Below are positions 9,469 to 17,413 of a DNA stretch of 44,451 nucleotides, piece by piece (within the stretch, counting starts at the first letter, position 1; each line of letters opens with the position of its first letter). Both the position numbers and the translations under genes were made by a program. This DNA comes from Dolichospermum sp. ST_sed8. Its GTDB lineage: Bacteria > Cyanobacteriota > Cyanobacteriia > Cyanobacteriales > Nostocaceae. The notes beneath the pieces are model-generated. The model made no database searches, was not told the origin of the DNA, and saw only the letters and a list, made by a program, of their open reading frames with translations. The stretch lies in contig JAKOGY010000011.1 of the NCBI GenBank assembly GCA_028658405.1, positions 1 through 44,451 on the forward strand. The letters run 5' to 3'.

Positions 9469-10176
9469 ATGACCCAAAATTCATCTCAAAAACCTATAGT
9501 TATTTCTCCTTCCATCCTATCAGCAGATTTTAGCCGTCTAGGTGACGATATTCGCGCCGTAGACAAAGCTGGAGCAGATTGGATTCACGTTGATGTAATG
9601 GACGGACGTTTTGTACCTAATATTACAATAGGTCCTCTGATTGTGGAGGCGATTCGTCCGATTACAACTAAGCCACTGGATGTCCACTTGATGATTGTGG
9701 AACCAGAAAAGTATGTAGAAGGTTTTGCTAAAGCTGGCGCTGATATTATTTCCATACACGCAGAACATAACGCATCTCCTCACTTACACCGCACTCTGGG
9801 ACAAATCAGAGAACTCGGTAAGAAAGCTGGAGTTGTCCTCAATCCTGGTACACCTTTAGAGTTAATTGAATATGTTCTAGAATTGTGCGATTTAGTGCTA
9901 ATTATGAGCGTTAACCCCGGTTTCGGTGGTCAAAGCTTCATTCCTAGTGTAGTTCCTAAAATCCGCAAATTGCGTCAAATGTGTGATGAACGCGGTTTAG
10001 ATCCTTGGATTGAAGTTGACGGGGGACTAAAAGCTAATAATACTTGGCAAGTTTTGGAAGCAGGAGCTAATGCTATTGTAGCGGGTTCGGCTGTTTTCAA
10101 TGCTCCTGATTATGCTGAGGCGATTACCAATATCCGTAACAGTAAGCGTCCGACTCCAGAATTAGCTGCTGTTTAA
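9469..10176 (+). CDS. rpe: Ribulose-phosphate 3-epimerase, 235 aa
   Basis: Interconverts ribulose 5-phosphate and xylulose 5-phosphate in the Calvin cycle and pentose phosphate pathway (cytoplasm, metal-dependent TIM barrel). Visible signatures are [13 protein letters not shown] at the N-terminus, [21 protein letters not shown], the phosphate-binding [12 protein letters not shown] and the VDGG motif. The ATG at 9469 ([11 protein letters not shown]) gives the usual cyanobacterial length; a longer in-frame start at 9424 adds unrelated residues. A strong terminator follows within 30 bp, so it is probably monocistronic. Confidence 0.96.
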   Translation: MTQNSSQKPIVISPSILSADFSRLGDDIRAVDKAGADWIHVDVMDGRFVPNITIGPLIVEAIRPITTKPLDVHLMIVEPEKYVEGFAKAGADIISIHAEHNASPHLHRTLGQIRELGKKAGVVLNPGTPLELIEYVLELCDLVLIMSVNPGFGGQSFIPSVVPKIRKLRQMCDERGLDPWIEVDGGLKANNTWQVLEAGANAIVAGSAVFNAPDYAEAITNIRNSKRPTPELAAV

Positions 10177-10203
10177 TTTAATACTTGTGATTAATTGAAA
10201 GCT

Positions 10204-10236
10204 AGATCCTCGATTTCTTTGGGAAGTCGGGGATCT
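10204..10236 (+). terminator. Intrinsic terminator downstream of rpe
   Basis: Arms AGATCCTCGATTT and AAGTCGGGGATCT pair over 13 bp (two G-T) around a short loop and are followed at once by ATTTTATTTTT. The GATCCCCGACTT-type sequence recurs at many cyanobacterial gene ends. It separates rpe from the operon that starts at 10425. Confidence 0.75.
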
Positions 10237-10424
10237 ATTTTATTTTTGATAAAATTTGATGCACTCTGGAATTTGGTTTCAGGGTGATATTTGCGTAATT
10301 TTTCTTGGTTTACTGCAATATAAATATAAAATAATTTCAGTAATTTTGACGTATTGGTTATTTCTAATTGTGATTTAATGAGATTAGTTGAGTAGCTTAG
10401 TATAAAAATTGTTAAGGTGTCGAG

Positions 10425-12914
10425 ATGGGGCAATTCTCAGACTGGATGATAGTTGGTGCTTTTACTCTTGGGTTTGGTATAACTGGTTCTCTGACGGGTA
10501 GAGTAGATGCAGGTTTGTTAGGAAGCACTACAGGAGCAATTATAGGGGCTTCTGTTGCCAGTAAATTACAAGATGATAAACAGCGTAATACATTAATTGA
10601 ATTGGATAAGCTAAGGGAACTGGTAGCTACACAAGAGGAATTAATAAAGTTAAAGCAACAAGAGGTAATTCTAAAAACAAGGGTAGAAGCGTTACGAAAA
10701 GAGGAAGCAGCACTAGCAGCAGTTAGAGGACAATATCAGGAAAAAAGAGCAGAATTACAACAGGTTGATCAAAAATTAACTCCCCTCAAGCAGCAACAAC
10801 AAGAACTAGAAAATCGCATTGCTGTAATTAATCAAAAAAACCCTGATTTATCTCATCTTGAACAACTGCAAGAACAGATTGAACAATTTAAACTTGAGAA
10901 AAGTGGGTTACAAGGCCAACTTAATGTGCTAACTTCTCAAGTTGAATCTTTAGAATCACAAAAGATAAATCTCAACGGTGTTGAAGCAGAATTAGCTGCT
11001 AAAAAAGTAGATTTAGATAGTCTAAGAACAAGAATTCAAGAACTGCAAACTCAATCTCAAGAAATAGAACATCGTGGGGCTGAATTAGAATTTGTCCGCA
11101 CTACCTATGATGGAATTGTTAGTCAAAAACAAAATTTTGAAGAGAGAATTAATCAGTTAAAACCACAAATAGATAGGTTGGAATCTGAGAAACAACGCAT
11201 TTTACAAACAATTCAAGACAATCAGAATGAGTATCATAAAGTTGAAGTATTACGACGTTCTCAGGTTGAATTTTTAGAATCACAAAAGATAAATATTAAT
11301 AATATTGAATCAGAAATAGCTACTAAAAATGTAGATTTAGATAGTCTCACTACAAAAATTCAAGAACTGCAAACTCAATCTCAGCAACGCACATCTGAAT
11401 TAGAATTTTTACGGATTACTTATGATGGAATTTTTAACCAAAAAGAAAGTTTTGAAGAAAGAGTTAATCAGTTAAGACCAGAAATAGACAGTTTAGAAAC
11501 TGAAAAACAACGCATTTTACAAGCAATTCAAGAAAACCAGAATGAGTATCACAAAATTGAAGAATTGCGGCAAAAATTACACGAATTAAAAATTGCTATT
11601 AGAGATAAAAAATCGGAATTACGAGAACTGGAAAGAGAAATTGAGCATTTGCAGGGTATTAAAGCTGCTCTAGAAGAAAATAATGCTAAGTTGGGACAAA
11701 AAAAAGAAGAACTTCAAGAAGAAATTAGAAGATTCAAAGGAGAAATCACCGAAATAGAAAATAGTGCTAAATTAGCATTACAATCTCTGAGAGAAAAACT
11801 TTGGACTGAACTACCTAACAATAAATTACAACTAGAAGAAAAAGAATTTATAACGGGTTTTATTCATAGTATTAAATCTCAAGGATTAACTTTTTCTGAA
11901 CGGGTAATTAACGCATTTCATACATCCTTAAAAGTCCAAGATATTTCTGCTTTAGTGATTTTAGCGGGAATTAGTGGGACTGGAAAAAGTGAACTTCCAC
12001 AACGATATAGTCATTATATTGGAGCGCAATTATTAACATTAGCTGTACAACCACGCTGGGATTCTCCACAAGATTTACAAGGGTTTTATAACTATGTTGA
12101 GAAGAAGTTTAAACCCACTGATTTGATGAGGGGACTGTATCAATATAATAAAGATTCAGAAATGGAAGATAGAATTGTCATTGTGTTACTAGATGAAATG
12201 AATTTAGCTAGAGTTGAATATTATTTTAGTGAATTTTTGTCTAAGTTAGAAAGTCGTCGTAATCATGCAACTTATTTAGAGATTGATGTTGGTAGTTTAC
12301 GTATAAATGAAAATGAACGTCGGTTACAAATTCCTAATGCTTTTTTGTTTGTGGGAACAATGAATGAAGATGAGACTACACAAACTCTATCAGATAAAGT
12401 ATTAGATAGAGCAAATGTTTTGACTTTTGGTAAACCGCAAAATTTAAAATTACGTCAAGAAAATCAAATTATGAGTAGCAATAATCAACCTTCAGAATAT
12501 TTACCATATTCTTATTTTAAAAGATGGATTATAGTCCCAGATCCTAATTCTGAAGTTGTCAAGAAAGTTAAATATTTCTTGAATGAAGCTAATGAAGTTA
12601 TGGAAAAAATTGGTCATCCTTTTGCCCATCGTGTTTATCAAGCTATTACTCAATATGTGGTTAATTATCCCGGAGTAGATAATATTGATGCACCAGCTTT
12701 TAAGTTTGCGCTTGCTGATCAATTTGGACAAAAACTATTACCAAAACTGCGAGGTGTGATGGTTGATGAATCACAGCAAGAATTAGATGAACTCGAGAAA
12801 ATTATTTCAGATATTGATGATAAACCATTAATTACAGCTTTTCAGAAAGCACGAAAAGGACATTATGGACAATTTAGTTGGCAAGGTTTAGTTTATGAGG
12901 ATAAACAAGCATAA
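10425..12914 (+). CDS. McrB-like AAA+ NTPase with glycine-zipper N-terminus and long coiled coil, 829 aa
   Basis: First gene of the operon, with an AAGG ribosome site 7 bp before the ATG. Residues about 5-48 form a Gly/Ala/Thr-rich hydrophobic stretch of glycine-zipper type, possibly a membrane anchor. Residues about 55-460 are nearly continuous coiled coil, including a tandem duplication of about 105 residues. The C-terminal AAA+ domain is of the McrB/AAA_5 branch: Walker A GISGTGKS (515-522), Walker B IVLLDEMN (586-593) followed by LARVEYYFSEFLSKLE, and a sensor-like GTMNEDE (644-650) where McrB GTPases have MNxxD. I infer a motor that works with the DUF2357 gene (1-nt overlap) like McrB with McrC. 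GTP versus ATP use cannot be told. Confidence 0.85.
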   Translation: MGQFSDWMIVGAFTLGFGITGSLTGRVDAGLLGSTTGAIIGASVASKLQDDKQRNTLIELDKLRELVATQEELIKLKQQEVILKTRVEALRKEEAALAAVRGQYQEKRAELQQVDQKLTPLKQQQQELENRIAVINQKNPDLSHLEQLQEQIEQFKLEKSGLQGQLNVLTSQVESLESQKINLNGVEAELAAKKVDLDSLRTRIQELQTQSQEIEHRGAELEFVRTTYDGIVSQKQNFEERINQLKPQIDRLESEKQRILQTIQDNQNEYHKVEVLRRSQVEFLESQKININNIESEIATKNVDLDSLTTKIQELQTQSQQRTSELEFLRITYDGIFNQKESFEERVNQLRPEIDSLETEKQRILQAIQENQNEYHKIEELRQKLHELKIAIRDKKSELRELEREIEHLQGIKAALEENNAKLGQKKEELQEEIRRFKGEITEIENSAKLALQSLREKLWTELPNNKLQLEEKEFITGFIHSIKSQGLTFSERVINAFHTSLKVQDISALVILAGISGTGKSELPQRYSHYIGAQLLTLAVQPRWDSPQDLQGFYNYVEKKFKPTDLMRGLYQYNKDSEMEDRIVIVLLDEMNLARVEYYFSEFLSKLESRRNHATYLEIDVGSLRINENERRLQIPNAFLFVGTMNEDETTQTLSDKVLDRANVLTFGKPQNLKLRQENQIMSSNNQPSEYLPYSYFKRWIIVPDPNSEVVKKVKYFLNEANEVMEKIGHPFAHRVYQAITQYVVNYPGVDNIDAPAFKFALADQFGQKLLPKLRGVMVDESQQELDELEKIISDIDDKPLITAFQKARKGHYGQFSWQGLVYEDKQA

Positions 12915-14464
12915 TGAAAATTTATCCTAGCCTATTTGCTTATCTAAATCAATCTCCTTTAATATCAGATATTCCTCAATTACAAGCTAGTCAACGTCCG
13001 ATCATTGTTCTAGAATCAGAGGAAATTCTATCAGAAACATCTTGCTTAATTCCTATTACTGATAGAGTTTATGAAATTGGATTTCCTTATTTGCAACCTA
13101 CTGATTTACAACATCATAATTTTGAGTTACAGTCTGGATTAACTTTAGATATTTCTGGAAAGTCTTATATCTTGCAGATTAGTGATGAAATATTAGATTT
13201 AGAGACTATTAAGGAAGAAGCAGAAATACAGGAATTAGAAAATAGATTGGGTGAACGTTTAGATAAAACAACGGCTAACTTAATTCGGTTATTTATTGGA
13301 ATGTTTACAGATATATTTAGTCATCAAAAAACAGTAAATACCAATATCATATTAATTGAATTACCAGAAAAATTAGAATTAGTAAATATTGAAGATGCAA
13401 ACTTACCGATTATAATTAGTTTAGATAAAAGATACCAATTGCGGCGAAAACTAGAAGCAATTAGTGATAAATTACGTCATCAACTCAGAAGACAAGCAGA
13501 ATCAATGTCTGTGGGTAAAATTCAAGAAATGGATAGTTATTGTTTGCGCGATTATGTCCGCAGACCAGGTTTAACTGCTGTGGAAAAAGCAGGTTCAAAG
13601 CAGCAGTTGATGGGTATCCAACGCTATCAAGATTTTAATACACCTGAGAATAAATTTCTAGTTTATTTTAGTCAAATTTTACATTTGAATTGTTTTCAAT
13701 ATGAGAGAAGTGGAGCAAGTCAATTTAGAGAGACAATTAGAAAAATCAGATTAGTAATTGATTTATTTAAACAACAACGGATAGTAAAAACTATTCAAGA
13801 TAGAAGCTATAAATTTACTCAGCCAAATTATGTTTTACAACAAAATCCTATATATAGAAGTTTTTATGAAGCTTATTTAGAATATTTGCGAAAGAAAAAT
13901 GAAAAGGAGAAGTTATGGACTTTCAGAAATGCGTTGTTAGCTGACAGTGTTTATATTTATTTAACAGCATCATTGCTGAAGTTTCAGGGAATAGATGTAG
14001 ATGCTAATTTAGCTATTAATGGTAGTTTAACTCCCGATAAAGGATGTTACCTTAATAAAGATCAGAATATTATAGTTAAGGTATTTCTAAAAAATCAAGT
14101 TTATGTATTTAGTTTAAAGAAACCACCTAAAACAATGATGTTTGATTGGGTATTAACTTTAGAAATTCACAATTTATATTCTCTGGAGTTAAAAACAAAA
14201 AAATTAGTTTTTCCCATTTGGGTGTTTTGGTATCGTCCCAATGATGATGTTATTTCTCAGATGAAAATATATTTACATAAATTAAGTAAGAATCATATTT
14301 TTGGACAAGGAATAGTATTTTATTTACAAAATCAAAGTCAAGAATTGATAACTGAAGAATTACCTTTTGTGAAATTATCTGAAAATTTCACAGAACAAGG
14401 ATTTTCTAGCACTGTTGAAATGATGACAAATTTAATTAAAAAAGTAGTGGATTTATCGGTATGA
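12914..14464 (+). CDS. DUF2357-type McrC-like protein, 516 aa
   Basis: Its start overlaps the McrB-like stop (TAATG) and its stop overlaps the next start (ATGA), so the three genes are tightly coupled. The middle of the protein (about 150-345) has the DUF2357 look: a basic helical segment RQAESMSVGKIQ, then TPENKFLVYFSQIL, an arginine-rich helix, QQNPIYRSFYEAYLEYLRKK and LWTFRNALLADSVYIYL. In related proteins this is joined to a PD-(D/E)xK nuclease; here the C-terminal beta-rich part (about 370-490) has FDWVLTLEIH and LELKTKK, but I cannot assign a clean catalytic set, so the nuclease may be degenerate or absent. The McrC-like role rests on family knowledge plus position. Confidence 0.7.
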   Translation: MKIYPSLFAYLNQSPLISDIPQLQASQRPIIVLESEEILSETSCLIPITDRVYEIGFPYLQPTDLQHHNFELQSGLTLDISGKSYILQISDEILDLETIKEEAEIQELENRLGERLDKTTANLIRLFIGMFTDIFSHQKTVNTNIILIELPEKLELVNIEDANLPIIISLDKRYQLRRKLEAISDKLRHQLRRQAESMSVGKIQEMDSYCLRDYVRRPGLTAVEKAGSKQQLMGIQRYQDFNTPENKFLVYFSQILHLNCFQYERSGASQFRETIRKIRLVIDLFKQQRIVKTIQDRSYKFTQPNYVLQQNPIYRSFYEAYLEYLRKKNEKEKLWTFRNALLADSVYIYLTASLLKFQGIDVDANLAINGSLTPDKGCYLNKDQNIIVKVFLKNQVYVFSLKKPPKTMMFDWVLTLEIHNLYSLELKTKKLVFPIWVFWYRPNDDVISQMKIYLHKLSKNHIFGQGIVFYLQNQSQELITEELPFVKLSENFTEQGFSSTVEMMTNLIKKVVDLSV

Positions 14465-16038
14465 ATGAACAAGAATTTTGGCAGAAATTACAACAATTAA
14501 TATATCAATCTGGTGAAATTTCTGAAACTACCCAAGCGCAATGGGAGAAATTAGTAGAAATTCATGATTCTCCATCATTACCTACACAATTAATTATAGA
14601 AACTGTTTGTAATGGTGCAGTGTATTTAAACGAGCGATCGCATTTAAACTTTCCTGCAATTACTCCTCATATTTCTATCAGTGGAAATCAACAAATAGCA
14701 TTAGAAATGGCACTTTCAAATAGTCCTATTTCTTTAATTTGTGGTTCAGCAGCTACAGGAAAAACTCGCATTGTAAATAATCTTGCTCATGCAGCTATCA
14801 ACCATTCTCATAGAGTGCTAATTTTAACTCATCACACTGCATCCTTAGCAGCTTATCGCAACTTAACAACTTATCCATTTTTACTATCTCAAGAGCAAGA
14901 TTATCATCAATGGATAATTAATCAATTGCGTTCTCAACATTTAGCACAACCGCAGATGGATTATTTACCATTACATCTGCTACCAGATGCAGAATTAGCA
15001 AAACTGCGAACTCCAGCAAAACTAGAAAAATGGTTGCCAATTATTGAAGATAATTCATATCAACAATTAACAGAACTATTAAAACCTGAATATCCTCACT
15101 TACGACAACCACGCATTCAACTATTAGCTTATCGTCTCAAACAGTTAGCACCATTATTACAACAACAATTAAAATTGAGTCAAATTTATAATAATCTTTC
15201 AGAACAGGGAATTAAAGAAATTGCTGATCAACTCATGGAGAATCCGCAAATCCCTATTGTGGGAACTGTTGAGGAATTTATGCACCCCAAAAATCAACTC
15301 TTATGGCAAACAAACTTTGATTTAATTATTATAGAAGAAGCACAATATCTTACCTGGATAGAATTAATACTATTATCGGGATTATGTCAAAAGCTGGTTT
15401 TGTTTGGTGAAGAAATATCAAAATATTATCCTAACTCTAACAAAACAAATTTGTTTTTTGCTAATTTATTTGACTGTTTTAAATGGTTAAAACAGCATTT
15501 ATTTCCAACTTATGTTTATCAATTAAAAGAACAATTTAGACTACATCAAGAAATAGCTAAACTTGTTTATCCTGGCATTTCTAATGATTCAATTCAAACT
15601 CAATCCTTAAATATTAATTCTTATCTTCCTGAAACTCCAAAAAGATTAGTGTGGCAAGATGTACCTCATGAAAATGCAGGAGAGCAAATTATTAAATTTA
15701 TTCAAAGTTTGAATACAGAAATAAGTTATCAAATCGGAATTATTACATTTTCGATGCAAGAGCGAGATTACCTGAAAGATAATTTATCCAAAGACTATGA
15801 TAAAATATTTATTGATATAGCAACAGAATGGACTGGAAGTGAACGAGAAATAATCATTGTCAATTGTTCAGATCATCCTGAAAATATTCCGGTTGAATAT
15901 ATCAACACAGCACTAACAAGAGCAAAAGATTATTTGTTCTTATTTGGTGATTATGACTTATGGAAAAAACATAATTCCCCAATTCAATCATTATTATATC
16001 AACGAGAATTATACAAAGAACGTTTAGTTATTATATAA
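14461..16038 (+). CDS. SF1 (Upf1/Dna2-like) helicase or ATPase, 525 aa
   Basis: Motifs in order: Walker A GSAATGKT (95-102), a motif Ia-like THHTASLAAYRNL, Walker B/motif II IIIEEAQ (289-295, Glu in place of the usual Asp), motif III-like LVLFGEE, motif IV-like YQLKEQFRLH, and motifs V-VI as TEWTGSEREIIIVN and NTALTRAK (482-489). This pattern fits the Upf1/Dna2 branch of superfamily 1, which unwinds RNA or DNA. It is compact, without extra accessory domains beyond the helical insertion at about 150-270. It overlaps the DUF2357 gene by 4 nt. In the operon it probably remodels the nucleic acid acted on by the other proteins. Confidence 0.85.
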   Translation: MNEQEFWQKLQQLIYQSGEISETTQAQWEKLVEIHDSPSLPTQLIIETVCNGAVYLNERSHLNFPAITPHISISGNQQIALEMALSNSPISLICGSAATGKTRIVNNLAHAAINHSHRVLILTHHTASLAAYRNLTTYPFLLSQEQDYHQWIINQLRSQHLAQPQMDYLPLHLLPDAELAKLRTPAKLEKWLPIIEDNSYQQLTELLKPEYPHLRQPRIQLLAYRLKQLAPLLQQQLKLSQIYNNLSEQGIKEIADQLMENPQIPIVGTVEEFMHPKNQLLWQTNFDLIIIEEAQYLTWIELILLSGLCQKLVLFGEEISKYYPNSNKTNLFFANLFDCFKWLKQHLFPTYVYQLKEQFRLHQEIAKLVYPGISNDSIQTQSLNINSYLPETPKRLVWQDVPHENAGEQIIKFIQSLNTEISYQIGIITFSMQERDYLKDNLSKDYDKIFIDIATEWTGSEREIIIVNCSDHPENIPVEYINTALTRAKDYLFLFGDYDLWKKHNSPIQSLLYQRELYKERLVII

Positions 16039-16047
16039 ATAAAAATC

Positions 16048-16566
16048 ATGAAATTACAAATTCAACTATCAGGAAAATTTCATAGTTTACTATTAACTGG
16101 TACAGATAAAATATCTGTATCTTTAGGTGATTTAATGAGAGAAGTGCAAGCTGTAGCTACTCAAAACCGCAGAAGAACACCGCAATTATTACGTCAATCT
16201 TTTGGCTTAGATTTCATCCCAGAATCAGTGTTAATTAACTTGTGTAAACAAGCAAATGATCTTACTAAAGAAAGTGAACTTTATCAAGTACCAGTTCTGA
16301 AATTATTACAACCTATTGAATCACAATTAAATAACCAAGCTGTTAACACATATTCTTATCAATTTACATCTAAAGAAGCTAATTTGCAACTGACAGCAGA
16401 TGATCCACAAATTCCCATTTTTATTAGTAATATTTCCGAACAACCAGGAATTTATAACCTGACTATAGAAAAACCTAATTATCCTGGTTTAGATCATGAT
16501 TATGTTCAAACAATATGGAATGATAGTAGAGACTATTGGCAAAATTTACCCAACGCTGATTTCTAG
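16048..16566 (+). CDS. N-terminal part of a PLD-family protein, closed early by a frameshift
   Basis: This 172-residue frame follows the helicase by 9 bp. It has no recognised domain: a short beta-rich start (MKLQIQLSGKFHSLLLTG), a helical middle and another beta-rich part. It stops at 16564-16566, while the next frame carries the PLD motifs. Reading through with one base fewer at the CCC of 16551-16553 joins ...DYWQNLP directly to TLISSYIIEDEEL... of the following ORF. The combined product would be about 453 residues (16048-17410). I therefore treat it as the 5' part of one broken or recoded gene. Confidence 0.7.
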   Translation: MKLQIQLSGKFHSLLLTGTDKISVSLGDLMREVQAVATQNRRRTPQLLRQSFGLDFIPESVLINLCKQANDLTKESELYQVPVLKLLQPIESQLNNQAVNTYSYQFTSKEANLQLTADDPQIPIFISNISEQPGIYNLTIEKPNYPGLDHDYVQTIWNDSRDYWQNLPNADF

Positions 16567-17410
16567 TTATATTATTGAAGATGAAGAACTAACAGAATTA
16601 ATTTGTCAAAAATCATTACAACTACCCCAAAGAGTTTGGATATTAACAGACTTGAGAAATGAAGTTTTAGATCGCATTGATGAGCAAATATCAGATAATG
16701 TATCTATATCAGAACAATACCAAATCACAGATGAGCGCAAAAAGACTTGTTTAAAAATGCTCCTAAATGCAAATATTCCTATTCGTAGCGGTGGTTTTCA
16801 TTTGAAAACTTATATTTCTGAACAGTACGCTTATTTAGGTTCTTGTAATCTTACTCGCGGAAGTTTAGATTTTAATAAAGAAGCTGGAATAGTTTTTATT
16901 AACAATTCACAACATCAATCATTAATTAATTTATTTCAGCAATTTTGGCAAAAATGCAGCAAAGATGAAGTTATACCTGATAGTAATAATGATGGTTTTC
17001 GTTTACGTTCTCTTTTTCATAATAGTCAAGATAAATATACCAACTATCCTAATTTTTTGACATCATCACAATATCAAAGAGATTTAATAGAACAACTGAG
17101 AAATTTTAAAGGAGAGGTAAAAATTTACAGTCGCAGTTTTCAACCTTCAGCAGAGATAGCAAATTATTTGCGTTTGTTAAATACAAACATTTTTATTGAT
17201 TCGAGTATATCAGTTATAAATCAAAACTTTAATATTCAGAAAATTAAGTATCTTCATGCTAAGATCACTATTTTAGGCAATCAAATAGCGTATATCGGGG
17301 GAATTAATTTTAATTTTGGTGATTCATATTCCCATGATTTAATGTATAAAACCACCGATACAAAGGAAATTAATCAAATAATTAGTAAACTAACATCATT
17401 ACATTTATAA
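16496..17410 (+). CDS. Phospholipase D-like (HKD) nuclease domain protein, 3' part of the split gene
   Basis: Two HKD-like half-sites are visible: HLK (His102, Lys104) followed by GSCN (115-118), and HAK (His254, Lys256) followed by GGINF (268-272). The Asp that often follows HxK is Glu in the first half and absent in the second. Two half-sites in one chain are typical of PLD-superfamily nucleases and phosphodiesterases, including those in defence loci. The ATG at 16496 overlaps the previous ORF by 71 nt and its first ~20 codons look out of frame with real protein sequence; the true start is probably 16048 by frameshift. The next gene starts 3 bp after its stop. Confidence 0.8.
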   Translation: MIMFKQYGMIVETIGKIYPTLISSYIIEDEELTELICQKSLQLPQRVWILTDLRNEVLDRIDEQISDNVSISEQYQITDERKKTCLKMLLNANIPIRSGGFHLKTYISEQYAYLGSCNLTRGSLDFNKEAGIVFINNSQHQSLINLFQQFWQKCSKDEVIPDSNNDGFRLRSLFHNSQDKYTNYPNFLTSSQYQRDLIEQLRNFKGEVKIYSRSFQPSAEIANYLRLLNTNIFIDSSISVINQNFNIQKIKYLHAKITILGNQIAYIGGINFNFGDSYSHDLMYKTTDTKEINQIISKLTSLHL

Positions 17411-17413
17411 CCT

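Noticed and set aside
10346-10406. Sigma70-type promoter for the large operon (TTGACG and TATAAA)
   Set aside because: No -35/-10 pair has acceptable spacing, so I do not assign a start site.
10191-10433. 80-codon minus-strand ORF between rpe and the McrB-type operon
   Set aside because: It ends over the rpe terminator, overlaps the next gene's start and has AT-driven composition with no family resemblance.
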